64,000 bases of DNA. It comes from Clostridium sp. KNHs214 (lineage in GTDB: Bacteria; Bacillota; Clostridia; Clostridiales; Clostridiaceae). Both the position numbers and the translations under genes were made by a program. The stretch lies in assembly GCF_000744935.1 (NCBI RefSeq), contig NZ_JQMW01000014.1, positions 124,001-188,000 of the forward strand. Reading direction: 5' to 3'. Shown one piece after another: positions 48,652 through 58,149 of the stretch. Below the pieces are notes generated by a model, which did not search any database, was not told the DNA's origin, and worked only from the letters and a program-made list of their open reading frames with translations. How positions within the stretch are numbered: position 1 is the stretch's first letter; each line of letters begins with the position of its first letter.

Positions 48652-49581
48652 TTATTTTATTTTTAATTTAAACTCTGTATCATATAACTTATACCATGCA
48701 AGATAATTTATTCCTATGTGCTCTCTTATCCAAGTATTATTAAACTTAAAGAATCTCCTTAGTATATAGAATATCTTGATGCAATTAACCCAATCATCGT
48801 GAGAAATATTAAATTCCTCGTTGTTATTTTGATTATGATACATATCCAAAGTCTTTATCATTGCTTTTCTTAAATCTTCTTTTATATTTGCATCCTTTTC
48901 TATTTCAAATTCCTCTATAATCTGTCCTAAGAATCCTATCATATGTTCTGTAAGCCATGTAGATTGTTCTGCCACGTCCATATCAAATCTATCTTCTATA
49001 GTTTGAAGGTCGTCATTTATAAATACAGAAGCTGAAACAGGTCCGAAAAGTTCCTCTATCCTTTTAACAAACTCCTTATACATATCATAACTAGAAATTT
49101 GAGTTAAACTTACCACCAAACTCTGATAATACCATTTCCTTTTTTCATATCCTTCCTTATATCTTTCCCAAACCTTATCGCCTATTACCTTGTATTCATC
49201 TTGCATCATCTTCACATTGCTTAATCTATCTGCGCAAGTTACAAATTTAAACTCTGGAGAAGCCTCTTCTCTTAAGTAGTCTAGAGTACGTTTCTTTCTA
49301 GCTGTATAATCCTCTCCATCCTGATACTTATCTGCTATATATACCTTTTCTACTATCCTCTTAACTTTAGGTCCAAATATCCCCTCTACTTCTTCTAGTG
49401 ATAAATACTCCTGCTCCACCGCATCATGTATTATTCCTGCTATTATGGTCTCTTCTTCCATTTTATTCCTTGAAAGAATTATACCTACCTCTATAGGATG
49501 TACTGCATAAGGTATATCTGTACCAATTCTCGTTTTATTTTCATGAGCTCTTAAAGCTAGTTCTATAGCACGTGTTACCAT
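48652..49581 (-). CDS. HD-domain hydrolase, SpoT/MESH1-like
   Basis: The 309-residue protein has the HD fold of RelA/SpoT hydrolase domains: IELALRAHENKTRIG, YAVHPIEVGIIL, GIIHDAVEQEYLSLEEV with the HD pair near residue 52, and FVTCADRLSNVK. No synthetase or TGS domain follows, so it resembles small alarmone hydrolases, though other phosphohydrolase activities are possible. The C-terminal 130 residues are helical and unrecognised. It stands alone with its own terminator. Confidence 0.75.
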   Translation of the reverse strand: MVTRAIELALRAHENKTRIGTDIPYAVHPIEVGIILSRNKMEEETIIAGIIHDAVEQEYLSLEEVEGIFGPKVKRIVEKVYIADKYQDGEDYTARKKRTLDYLREEASPEFKFVTCADRLSNVKMMQDEYKVIGDKVWERYKEGYEKRKWYYQSLVVSLTQISSYDMYKEFVKRIEELFGPVSASVFINDDLQTIEDRFDMDVAEQSTWLTEHMIGFLGQIIEEFEIEKDANIKEDLRKAMIKTLDMYHNQNNNEEFNISHDDWVNCIKIFYILRRFFKFNNTWIREHIGINYLAWYKLYDTEFKLKIK

Positions 49582-49986
49582 CGTAAAACCCCCTTATTTT
49601 TTTATTTTCTGCATAAAGTTTTTATTTAAAATTATACGTATTTACCAATGTCTATCTACCATAACCACTCTGATTTTTTATTAAAGCTCAGCCACTAATG
49701 CCTGCACTTCTGTATAACTATTTTCTAATTTAAATTTAGATAAAAAACTTCTTTTAAAATTAAAAACTCTATTTATTTTATAAATTTCCCTATTGCATTT
49801 AAAATATTAAAATGAATATTTCGTTAACAGAACTTTCAAATACTAATTCATTTTAGAATTTTCTGATTATTTATATTGTAACATACTTTTTCATATTTTC
49901 CACAGAACAATTTTTAAAAATTTGTAAAATAATAATTACTTAAGGGGTGATTTTCACAATAGGAATAATTAAAATAGAACCAAACG
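49582..49986. other. Gene-free stretch
   Basis: I see no gene, RNA or repeat of note in these 405 bp. It should contain the promoter of the HD-domain gene and the terminator of the gene at 49,987-50,535, but neither is clear by eye. Confidence 0.5.
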
Positions 49987-50535
49987 TTAATTTTTTCTAT
50001 TTTTATCCACACCAAATTCTTTTACCTTTAGTTTCACTATAAAATTTCCTGATTGTCCATCAGCTGTTAAGTAATTAAGAGAAAAATAGAGATTATCCTT
50101 AATTATTTTTATATCCTCTTCAGTGAACAATTTCTCTGAACTTATTTGTCCTAAATTCTCATTTAACAAAAATTCATCAAGAAACGTTGTTCTTTTATTT
50201 TCATCTTCAAATGATACAGAATCAAGCAATATGCTATGTTTATTTCCTTTTTTATTCAAATAAATATTTTTAGAATATGATTGTATATTTTCGTGTTTAT
50301 TTCCTATATACTGTATTTTGCCACCACTAACTGTCTGCTTGCTGGGAGATATAATAATAATCCCACTACTTATTCGTATATTTTTATCTTCTCCCTCAAA
50401 TGAATACACTTTAAATTCTTGTTTATCAATTTTAGTCTTATACACTATAGTTGAGCTGATAAATATTATGTTTGTAATAAGTAAAAAAAAAACAAACATC
50501 CAATTATAAGTTTTTTCTTCATCTTTTACCCCCAT
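49987..50535 (-). CDS. Unknown single-pass membrane protein
   Basis: I do not recognise this 182-residue protein. One hydrophobic segment (WMFVFFLLITNIIFISSTIV, about residues 12-31) looks like a membrane anchor or uncleaved signal. The remaining 150 residues are polar, beta-rich in feel and probably outside the cell (YSFEGEDKNIRISSGIIIIS). A cluster of 21-bp tandem repeats lies about 70 bp upstream. Confidence 0.6.
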   Translation of the reverse strand: MGVKDEEKTYNWMFVFFLLITNIIFISSTIVYKTKIDKQEFKVYSFEGEDKNIRISSGIIIISPSKQTVSGGKIQYIGNKHENIQSYSKNIYLNKKGNKHSILLDSVSFEDENKRTTFLDEFLLNENLGQISSEKLFTEEDIKIIKDNLYFSLNYLTADGQSGNFIVKLKVKEFGVDKNRKN

Positions 50536-50603
50536 TAAATTATTTTTAAACCCACCTCACTATAAGACTTTCCATAAGAATTAATAATATATTTATTTAC
50601 ATT

Positions 50604-50690
50604 ACCCTATTATTTTATTATACAATACTATTATTTTATTATACAATACTATTATTTTATTATACAATACTATTATTTTATTACAGAATA
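50604..50690. repeat. 21-bp AT tandem repeat
   Basis: The unit CTATTATTTTATTATACAATA recurs almost perfectly about four times, one unit being 21 bases long (first and last incomplete). It lies upstream of the gene ending at 50,535 and contains -10-like hexamers, so copy number may affect promoter strength. Confidence 0.8.
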
Positions 50691-50874
50691 TCGTCTACCA
50701 TAGATTCCACCTCCTAAGCTACAGTAAAATAATTCACCAATAGCCCCTAAGGAGGATAAAGCGTTCAAAACCTCATTTAGAGTAGTTACGAAGAACTAAC
50801 TGTACCATAAATAATGATAATTCAACAAAATATGTTATAATAAAAGGAAAAAATAATTTTAAAACCCTAAAAAT

Positions 50875-50919
50875 AAAAGCTATAACTACTCCATTTAGTG
50901 AAACAGTTATAGCTTTTTT
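50875..50919 (+). terminator. Intrinsic terminator without an evident gene
   Basis: AAAAGCTATAACT and AGTTATAGCTTTTTT pair across a 19-base loop and end in T on the plus strand. No plus-strand gene was found upstream, so it may end a small RNA or be a remnant. Confidence 0.6.
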
Positions 50920-50997
50920 GTATGTCATTTATTCAATTAAAGATTTTCCGTAACATAGTGGAGGAAAATCCTCCTTTAGTAGTCCTTCTTCCCCCAC

Positions 50998-51270
50998 AAA
51001 GTAAGTACCCTGTAACTGAAAAATCTGCTTTTAATGGAGTGATAAATGTGAAATTTAGGACTATTGAACTAGCCTTAGAACTTCCTTATTTGTCCATTTA
51101 AAGCACCGTTAAGAAGTTTTCATTGTCTGAGCGAGGCACGAGTGAGTTTGAAAACTTTAGGAGCTTTAAATGGACAAATATTAGAAGTTCTTGGCGTATT
51201 GTTCACAGTCCAAAATTTCACATTTATCACGGAATTAAAAGCGGATTTTTCCTACGGCACTTACTTTATC
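50998..51270. repeat. Large imperfect palindrome next to hcp
   Basis: Two arms of about 115 bp face each other. The left arm has AAAGTAAGTACCCTG, AAATCTGCTTTTAATGG, GATAAATGTGAAATTTAGGA and TTTGTCCATTTAAAGC. The right arm, read on the other strand, repeats these as AAAGTAAGTGCC, AAATCCGCTTTTAATTCCG, GATAAATGTGAAATTTTGGA and TTTGTCCATTTAAAGC. The centre has a further stem (GAAGTTTTC facing GAAAACTTT). It stops one base before the hcp stop codon. Probably another non-autonomous element. Confidence 0.8.
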
Positions 51271-51271
51271 C

Positions 51272-52927
51272 CTATTCCATGAACATTTTCATATCGTCTT
51301 CTACGTTAGTTATTCCACCTATTCCAAAGTTGTCTACTAAAACCTTAGCAACATTTGGTGATAGAAATGCTGGTAGTGTTGGTCCTAAGTGAATATTTTT
51401 AACTCCTAAGTGTAATAGAGCTAGAAGAACTATAACTGCCTTTTGCTCATACCAAGCTATATTGTAGCTTATTGGAAGCTCATTTACATCATTAAGTTCA
51501 AATGCTTCTTTTAATTTTAAAGCTATTAATGCTAATGAGTATGAATCGTTACATTGTCCTGCATCTAAAACTCTTGGAATTCCGCCAATATCTCCTAGGT
51601 CTAACTTATTGTATTTATATTTAGCACAACCTGCTGTTAATATTACAGTATCCTTTGGTAGAGCTTTTGCAAAATCTGTGTAGTAGTTTCTTGATTTAGC
51701 TCTTCCATCACAGCCTGCCATTACGAAGAATCTCTTAATAGCACCAGATTTAACTGCTTCTACTACCTTATCTGCTAGTGAGAATACTGTATTGTGAGCA
51801 AATCCTCCTACTATTTCACCTTTCTCTAATTCTGTAGGTGAAGCACACTTCTTAGAATGTTCTATGATAATTGAAAAGTCTTTTGATTTTCCCTCATTTC
51901 TTTCTTCTATATGCTTAAGTCCTGAGAATCCAACTGCTCCTGTAGTGTATACTCTATCTTTGTATGAATCCTTTGGTGGAACTAAGCAGTTTGTAGTCAT
52001 AAGTATTGGGCCATTGAATTTTTCAAATTCTTCATTTTGCTTCCACCAAGCATTTCCGTAGTTTCCTACAAAGTTATCATATTTCTTAAATGCTGGGTAG
52101 TAATGAGCTGGAAGCATTTCACCGTGAGTGTATACATCTACTCCTGTCCCCTTAGTTTGCTCTAGTAAATCTTCTAAGTCCTTAAGATCATGTCCACTTA
52201 TTAATATAGCCGGGTTATTTCTAACACCTAAATTAACCTTAGTTATTTCAGGATGCCCATAAGTAGTAGTGTTTGCCTTGTCTAAAATAGCCATGCCATC
52301 TACACCAAATTTTCCACATTCTAAAACTATAGCAACCATTTCATCCACAGATAAAGCTTCTGTTGTGGATACTAATGCCTTTCTTATGAAAGCATATATA
52401 TTTTTATCTTCATAGCCTAGAGCATAAGCATGGTGTAAGTAAGCAGCTAGTCCCTTTACTCCATATATTAAAAGCTCTCTTAAAGATCTTACGTCTTCAT
52501 TTTCTGTAGCTAGTACCCCTACAGTTTTAGCTTTAGCTTCAAATTCTTCTACTGTATTTGCTGTCCATAATGCAGCATCATGTTTTACTGAACTTAAATC
52601 TACCCCTTTATCTTCTAAAACCTTTCTTAAATTCTCTTTTACTTCTAAAGTTTCTTTAATTCTTTCTATAAAGAATTCTCTATCAAAATTAGCATTAGTT
52701 ATAGTAGTAAATAAGCTATCCATTATTAATCTGTCTGCAGCTATATTGTCTATGCCTACTTCTTCTGCTTTTATAGCATACATGCTTATTCCCTTTAAGT
52801 TATAAATTAATAAATCCTGTAAGTTTGCCACGTCTGCAGTTTTTCCGCATACCCCTCTATGAGTACATCCTTTGCAGCCTGCTGTTTCTTGACATTGATA
52901 ACAAAACATATTAGTTACATTTTCCAT
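51272..52927 (-). CDS. hcp: Hybrid cluster protein (hydroxylamine reductase)
   Basis: 551 residues from the ATG at 52,927, chosen for the AGGAGGGC site just upstream; an open frame runs 20 codons further without one. The N-terminal cluster-binding motif [25 protein letters not shown] is of the short-spaced type found in anaerobes. Later blocks ([49 protein letters not shown]) hold ligands of the hybrid Fe-S-O cluster. The enzyme reduces hydroxylamine and acts on NO under nitrosative stress. A single-gene unit. Confidence 0.96.
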   Translation of the reverse strand: MENVTNMFCYQCQETAGCKGCTHRGVCGKTADVANLQDLLIYNLKGISMYAIKAEEVGIDNIAADRLIMDSLFTTITNANFDREFFIERIKETLEVKENLRKVLEDKGVDLSSVKHDAALWTANTVEEFEAKAKTVGVLATENEDVRSLRELLIYGVKGLAAYLHHAYALGYEDKNIYAFIRKALVSTTEALSVDEMVAIVLECGKFGVDGMAILDKANTTTYGHPEITKVNLGVRNNPAILISGHDLKDLEDLLEQTKGTGVDVYTHGEMLPAHYYPAFKKYDNFVGNYGNAWWKQNEEFEKFNGPILMTTNCLVPPKDSYKDRVYTTGAVGFSGLKHIEERNEGKSKDFSIIIEHSKKCASPTELEKGEIVGGFAHNTVFSLADKVVEAVKSGAIKRFFVMAGCDGRAKSRNYYTDFAKALPKDTVILTAGCAKYKYNKLDLGDIGGIPRVLDAGQCNDSYSLALIALKLKEAFELNDVNELPISYNIAWYEQKAVIVLLALLHLGVKNIHLGPTLPAFLSPNVAKVLVDNFGIGGITNVEDDMKMFME

Positions 52928-53159
52928 ATTAGCCCTCCTAATTTCTTTTTTAAATCCCAGTTTTTCTAATATAAAATCCTTTAACAACGGATCTCTTCAC
53001 CACCTTGTATTTTTTCTTTTGTATTTTAATTATCTGTCCTCTGTACCTTGTTTACCTAAATTTATATAGGCTTAATTTTTTTCTTTCAGTTGTCTATGCT
53101 TTATTCACCAGGTTTTTATCCCTACTGTAATCATATTGTACCTTTTTAGTCTAGTTTTT

Positions 53160-53880
53160 TCGGTAACTTTTGTTACCAATAAATATCCACCAGCTTAGCT
53201 GGTGGTTTTTCTTAAGCCCTATAAGGGCATTTTACCAGCATTGTGCCTTAAGGCACGTGTAAAAGTATCGCCAGCCGCAATTTAACTGTTACTTGCCACC
53301 CTTAAAAGGGTCCATATATTCTTTAATACTTATTTGATCGGCGATCATATCTTCATTTTGTTGATTTTTTATATACTCTTCTATCGCCTTTTTATTTTTT
53401 CCTACTGTATCCACATAATAACCTCTACACCAAAAATGTCTGTTTCCATACCTATATTTTAAATTTGCAAATTTCTCAAATATCATTAAACTACTTTTTC
53501 CTTTTAAAAACCCTACAAATCCTGATACACTCATTTTTGGGGGTATTGATACAAGCATATGTATATGATCCTTACATGCATTAGCTTCTATTATTTCTAC
53601 TCCTTTCCATTCACATAACGTTCTCAATATTTTTCCTATTTCTTTTTTCTTTTTTCTTTTCTCCATATATTTCTTTCCTTCTATATTTAGGTGCAAATAC
53701 TATATGATATTTACATCTCCACTTAGTATGTGCTAAACTATTATTGTCCATTTTGGGCAATACCTCCTTTGATTTTAGATTGGCTGACGAAACCATTTCT
53801 ATTTTATCAAAGTGAGGTATTTTTTTTCAACGCTTAAGCTTTTCTGAACACACCTGCATAGCAGGTGGTTTTATTTATAG
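53160..53880 (-). mobile_element. IS200-like insertion sequence
   Basis: A transposase gene of the IS200 type is flanked by subterminal hairpins: CCACCAGCTTAGCTGGTGG at about 53,168-53,190 and CACCTGCATAGCAGGTG at about 53,851-53,868. Such hairpins are the recognition structures of this single-strand transposing family, which makes no target duplication, so exact ends are uncertain. Two further small hairpins (GCCCTATAAGGGC, GTGCCTTAAGGCAC) lie between the left hairpin and the gene. Confidence 0.75.
53289..53751 (-). pseudogene. tnpA: IS200 Y1 transposase TnpA, frameshifted
   Basis: The start at 53,751 (MDNNSLAHTKWRCKYHIVFA) lies behind AAAGGAGG. After RRKEIYGEKKKE the frame is lost, and the proper sequence resumes one frame over as KKKEIGKILRTLCEWKG. 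A purine tract with two tandem GAAAAAA units stands at the switch; removing one 7-base unit restores the family sequence. The catalytic HUH pair (CKDHIHMLVS) and the Tyr block (FWCRGYYVDTVG) are both in the second part. Unless the ribosome slips in the A-rich tract, no active protein is made. Confidence 0.85.
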
Positions 53881-53974
53881 ACAAAAAAAGTCCAAGTATT
53901 TTTTCTTTATACTTGAACTTGTAAATTATCTATCCATGATATAGGTAGATTTCTAGCTTATTGTCTTAAAAAAT

Positions 53975-54454
53975 CTATTCTTCATATTTTCCCACTATAC
54001 TCAGCAGCTTTCCCACAAATTTAGGGTTTCCGTATATAGTAAATCTGCCTATGTGCTCTTCTTGTAAAAACATATATTCAAAATTTACCCACTTTCGCAA
54101 GGGATCATTTGCATTTATGGCTGTCATAAGCTCATTGCAAATAGGGCCTAATTCCTCTGGACTCTCGCTTTTCACATTTATTATAGAGCATACAGATATT
54201 TTCTTATCTTTTGTACTAAAGTTCTCTGTAAAATCTTTAATTTTATCATTAGACTTTTTAATATTAATACTCTTGTCCAAAAGTTCTTCTATTGAGGAAG
54301 ACGTTATGTTCCACTTCCCACCTATTTTACTTGCTACAATTTTGCCTTCTTTTATGTATCTTCTTACTGTGATGGCATGAACATTAAGTATCTTTGCAGT
54401 TTCTTCTATAGAATACATTTTGTTTTTTATAAATGTTCCTTGGTAAAAGCTCAC
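53975..54454 (-). CDS. Helix-turn-helix (excisionase-like) regulator
   Basis: The 159-residue protein has an N-terminal MerR/excisionase-type domain (MYSIEETAKILNVHAITVRR, YIKEGKIVASKIGGKWNIT), then a linker and an unrecognised C-terminal domain of about 80 residues (SVCSIINVKSESPEELGPIC). The start may be the first Met or the Met 12 codons later (MYSIEE); neither has a strong ribosome binding site. It lies between the IS200 element and a solo tnpB but shows no sign of belonging to either. Confidence 0.7.
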   Translation of the reverse strand: MSFYQGTFIKNKMYSIEETAKILNVHAITVRRYIKEGKIVASKIGGKWNITSSSIEELLDKSINIKKSNDKIKDFTENFSTKDKKISVCSIINVKSESPEELGPICNELMTAINANDPLRKWVNFEYMFLQEEHIGRFTIYGNPKFVGKLLSIVGKYEE

Positions 54455-54569
54455 ACTATAAATATGAACTCTTTACCAAAATCCCGTTACCAAAACCTTA
54501 TAAAACTTTATAAAAAGATTATATAAATATATAGTTTTGTTTCTTTCCTACTTCATAATGTCCGATTTT

Positions 54570-54720
54570 GCCTATTTATAACCTTCTGCAAGGAGGTTAT
54601 ATTGCGGCTACTTTCGTTTGTGTAACACTCCATAGGCTTTGCTATACTTTATAAGTATAGTGGGTTGTAACGATTACCCAGTTTAGTAAATCCTTTAGGT
54701 GATTATACTAAACCATAGTT
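54570..54720 (-). ncRNA. Probable omega/reRNA and right end of the TnpB element
   Basis: Downstream of tnpB the minus strand folds into stem-loops: one with CACCTAAAGGATTTACTAAAC context, one around CTATACTTATAAAGTATAG, and a terminal palindrome TATAACCTCCTTGCAGAAGG continuing TTATA. IS605/IS1341-type elements make a guide RNA from the 3' end of tnpB through the right end, with the guide taken from the flank beyond. The exact 3' boundary cannot be fixed by eye. Inference from position and structure. Confidence 0.45.
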
Positions 54721-55830
54721 TGCAAGGTTGTATGAAGCATTTTTATCTCTATCACAAGTAAATCCACATTTGCATTTATAAACCCTATCTGAAAGTTTTA
54801 AGTCTTTCTTGATATTGCCACAATGACTACAGGTTTTACTTGAAGGATAAAATGTAGGTACTTGAACAAACTTAATACCATACTTTTCACATTTATATTT
54901 TATCTGATTGATAAAAATATTAAATCCCTGCTCTGCTATTGCCTTTGATAAGTGCTTATTCTTCATCATATTAGATACTTTTAAATCCTCCATAACTATT
55001 CTATATGGTTTGGCTTTCACCATTTTGGAAGTAGTTTGGTGTATATGATTTAATCTAATATTTTTAAGTTTACTATGAAGTTTTTTAATCTTCTTTTCAA
55101 GTTTTGCAATGTTCCTGGTTTTTTGGTAACTCTCTCCTTTCTTATTCATAATATATTTTCTTGAACATTGTCTTTGAAGCCTTTTTAATTTTTTACTTAG
55201 TTTTTTAACTTTGTTTGTTTTATTAACATTCCTAGTGTCTAAATTATCTATATTTGTTATTGCTAGTTGAGATATTCCTAAATCAATTCCTAAGCTAAAA
55301 TCATTTAATTTAACAGTTTTAATATTATCTTCGATGCCTACTGAAAGTACCCATACTCTGCCATTAAAATATACCCTAGGATTTTTAAACTTTGTTACAG
55401 TAGTTAAATCAATATCATAATCCACCCTATATTTAACTTTACCTATCTTTTCAAGATTAACAAAGTTATCTTTAAAATAAATTTTGTCATATCTGCTATA
55501 AAACCTAGGTTCTGATTTTTTCTTGCTTTTAAATTTAGGAAAGCCACTTCCATTAAAAAAATTAGTATATGCTTTATCTAAATCTCTAATGCTCTCTTTA
55601 AGTGTTGCATTAGATACTTCATATAACCACTCGTAACCTGCGGTATTCTTTAAAACAGTTAATTGTTTACCTAAATCTGCAACTGATAGCTTTTTACTAT
55701 TAAGTTTATAGCTATCTATTTGCTTGTCTAACGCCCAATTGTAAACAAATCTCATACAGCCTATATGCTTATACATTAAAATTATTTGCTCTTGTGTTGG
55801 ATATAGCCGTATATTTAATGCCTTTATCAT
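54703..55830 (-). CDS. tnpB: TnpB RNA-guided nuclease (IS605 OrfB family)
   Basis: The 375-residue protein is full length. An N-terminal helix-turn-helix block (IRLYPTQEQIILMYKHIGCM) is followed by a RuvC-like domain with FSLGIDLGIS (first Asp), YRIVMEDLKVSNMM (Glu) and TCDRDKNASYNLAN (last Asp). Between them a zinc finger shows CSHCGN and CKCGFTC. TnpB cuts DNA guided by an RNA from the element's right end and helps the element persist. No tnpA is joined to it, so it is an IS1341-type solo element or a domesticated copy. Confidence 0.93.
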   Translation of the reverse strand: MIKALNIRLYPTQEQIILMYKHIGCMRFVYNWALDKQIDSYKLNSKKLSVADLGKQLTVLKNTAGYEWLYEVSNATLKESIRDLDKAYTNFFNGSGFPKFKSKKKSEPRFYSRYDKIYFKDNFVNLEKIGKVKYRVDYDIDLTTVTKFKNPRVYFNGRVWVLSVGIEDNIKTVKLNDFSLGIDLGISQLAITNIDNLDTRNVNKTNKVKKLSKKLKRLQRQCSRKYIMNKKGESYQKTRNIAKLEKKIKKLHSKLKNIRLNHIHQTTSKMVKAKPYRIVMEDLKVSNMMKNKHLSKAIAEQGFNIFINQIKYKCEKYGIKFVQVPTFYPSSKTCSHCGNIKKDLKLSDRVYKCKCGFTCDRDKNASYNLANYGLV

Positions 55831-56059
55831 GTTTTATCACCTCACTTTGCTATTTATATATCATTATGTTCAATAACTTATTTTTTATAATATTTTGAGG
55901 TGATTCTACTAGATAATTTTGAAGCCTATTAAAAAATAGTAGACTTTTATATAGTTTTATAGTCTTTCTTTAACTGTTAACAAGACCCTTTTCAATTTTC
56001 TCTTTAATGTTTATTTAGCCATTAATCTACATTCAATCAATAACTAGCCTTAATATAAC

Positions 56060-56827
56060 TCAAGCTATATAATACTGAAAAAGTATCTTCTCTATATCTT
56101 CCAATGTAATATGTTTTTCTTGAATTTTATTAAATACATGAGACTTTTTTATTTTATCTATATATTCAGCAGTGCTAAATTCTAATTTATTTCCTATTTC
56201 CAATCCAAAATTCTCCCTCATAATTTCAATAAATAATTGTGCTTTTTCTATAGGGACCTTTTCCACATTATTGTAATATATGTGACCTGCTACACAGTAG
56301 AATTGCCAACCTATGGCAGTAGCCTTTAACATACCGTCTTTATTATCTACAAATCCACATTCCAATAAAGTTTGTATTTTTCCTTTCAAACTATCCTCTG
56401 AACATTTTAATTTTAAGCTTAGTTCTTCTACTGTAGCTGATATTAACTTATAACATAAAATTTCCAATATATTTATTATATCTACATCCATAAGCTTTTT
56501 ATAATATTGTACCATACTATCTTTATTTTTTATTACTTTTGGCAATATATCTGGTGTTATAGTAGTTGAATAAAAAGAGAAATTTTTATCCCTATTATTA
56601 TGATTATACCCAGCTATAACGCATCTTTCATTCACATCCATCTGCTTGCACCAAACTTTTAGTGAATCTAGTATTTCATCATGGCCGCAAAAGGAACTGG
56701 TACAAACAAATAAACTTTCTTCTCCCTGCAAACTTTCTTTAGATATTCCCCTAAGTCTTTCCTTTAACTTTTCTATTTTTTGTCTAATTTCCAGTGCTTC
56801 TTTATTCATATTTATACCCCAATTCAT
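56060..56827 (-). CDS. Unknown cytoplasmic protein with coiled coil and winged-helix-like segment
   Basis: I do not recognise this 255-residue protein. Residues about 8-35 (KEALEIRQKIEKLKERLRGI) look like a coiled coil. The middle (ILEILCYKLISATVEELSLK, LKCSEDSLKGKIQTLLECGF) resembles a winged helix. Cysteines are scattered and no catalytic motif is clear. A second ATG six codons downstream of the first is an equally possible start. It is monocistronic between the tnpB element and a small exported protein. Confidence 0.6.
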   Translation of the reverse strand: MNWGINMNKEALEIRQKIEKLKERLRGISKESLQGEESLFVCTSSFCGHDEILDSLKVWCKQMDVNERCVIAGYNHNNRDKNFSFYSTTITPDILPKVIKNKDSMVQYYKKLMDVDIINILEILCYKLISATVEELSLKLKCSEDSLKGKIQTLLECGFVDNKDGMLKATAIGWQFYCVAGHIYYNNVEKVPIEKAQLFIEIMRENFGLEIGNKLEFSTAEYIDKIKKSHVFNKIQEKHITLEDIEKILFQYYIA

Positions 56828-56991
56828 TCTAATACTTTATCATATTATATCACTTTTAATCACTATTTATCAATATTATTCATGATTAACTTCAATAAGT
56901 AATATGAAAATAAGTATTCAGGCAAGTCTCTCCCTGTAATTATTAAGAATTTTAAAGAAGATAAGCAAAAATCCGTTATAATATATTCTGG

Positions 56992-57267
56992 TCAATATTT
57001 TGGTGTATTTTCAAAACTCTTATATCTATTCATTTCAAAGTTATAAATTTCATTCTTCTGTATATAATAATTCTTTAAATTATTGCTTTGCACATTGTTT
57101 ACTATTGATTTTGTTCTTTGTTCATAAGCTTTTGTAATAGTATTTTCAAAGATTTTCTGATTAATATCATTAGTAGTACTTGCTATAGCGGAAACAGGTC
57201 TAATACTTAAGACCAACAATAAAACTAACAATAATTGTAATGATTTTAATTTTTCTAGTGATTTCAT
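56992..57267 (-). CDS. Small exported protein
   Basis: The 91-residue product has a clear signal peptide (KSLQLLLVLLLVLSIRPVSA) with a probable cleavage after ASA/AIA near residue 29. The mature part of about 60 residues is polar and helical (AYEQRTKSIVNNVQSNNLKN) without cysteines. I do not recognise the family. Confidence 0.6.
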   Translation of the reverse strand: MKSLEKLKSLQLLLVLLLVLSIRPVSAIASTTNDINQKIFENTITKAYEQRTKSIVNNVQSNNLKNYYIQKNEIYNFEMNRYKSFENTPKY

Positions 57268-57360
57268 ACAAATCGTTCTTCTCTATTTATTGTTAATTAT
57301 TACATAATTTACAAAATAATAATGGCACTTATTTACAAAAAGTTATATAATATATACAAT

Positions 57361-57671
57361 GATTAACCCACAATAAGTATTACATTGCTTGAATTATGAA
57401 ATTTCTCTGGAATGAGTTGCATAAGAAGCGAAGGAACTATTTAAATTTAATTTTAGAAATTCTTCTTTTAGACAGATAAAATTATCGTAAGCCTGGCAAG
57501 GACGCCAGGCTAGCGAACCTGAGGCAGGACGCTGAATGTGAGCGTTAGATAATTTTATATGGCTAAAAGATTAGAATTTCTTAAATTAAATTTATTGTTC
57601 CAAGCTCTTATGCAACTCATGGAGGAGAAATTTCATAATTCCATTACATTCTACCTTATTGTGGGTTAATC
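57361..57671. repeat. MITE-like element, family A, full length (311 bp)
   Basis: Almost identical to the copy at 47,397-47,707 and of equal length, in the same orientation, with perfect flanking repeats ATACAAT (57,354-57,360 and 57,672-57,678). The near identity suggests recent movement. It ends about 30 bp before the start of a lipoprotein gene and so must have displaced or become part of its promoter. Confidence 0.94.
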
Positions 57672-57702
57672 ATACAATATTTTAGAAAGGAGATTTTTTA
57701 AA

Positions 57703-58149
57703 ATGTCTAAAAAAATATTAGTATTAACGTGTGTTTTTATTATTTCAATGCTATCCATGACAGGCTGTGCTAAAAATAAAAACATAAAAAACCAGGATAA
57801 TGATATTAATCTTAATTACAAAGCAAGTGTTACTATTAGCGATACAAAAGATCTAAACGTCATAGCAAATAAACTATTCACTAAATATTTAAACTATTAT
57901 ACAAAAGATACTGTTAAAAATGATCTAAAACTTAAAAATTATAAAATCAATCAAATTACTATTAAAGATAAAGGCGACTTATATTTTAAGTTTATGGTTA
58001 ATTTTTCAGTAGAACCTTATAATCTTGAAACTTGGCTTACACCTAACGGAGCAGAATCTAATAATTGGATAAATAATAAGGTTTTATTCATAAAAGCAAG
58101 CATAAATAAAGATGTTTACACAATAGAAGAAAAAGCTACATCACCGTAA
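57703..58149 (+). CDS. Unknown lipoprotein
   Basis: The 148-residue protein has a lipoprotein signal (ILVLTCVFIISMLSMTGCAK) with lipobox MTGC, so it should be anchored outside the membrane. The rest is Lys/Asn-rich with a possible alpha/beta fold (YKINQITIKDKGDLYFKFMV). A strong AAAGGAGA site precedes the ATG. I do not recognise the family. A family A element lies immediately upstream. Confidence 0.65.
   Translation: MSKKILVLTCVFIISMLSMTGCAKNKNIKNQDNDINLNYKASVTISDTKDLNVIANKLFTKYLNYYTKDTVKNDLKLKNYKINQITIKDKGDLYFKFMVNFSVEPYNLETWLTPNGAESNNWINNKVLFIKASINKDVYTIEEKATSP

Noticed and set aside
53289-55830. One composite IS605 element made of the IS200 tnpA and the tnpB
   Set aside because: Each has its own end hairpins and an unrelated helix-turn-helix gene lies between them.
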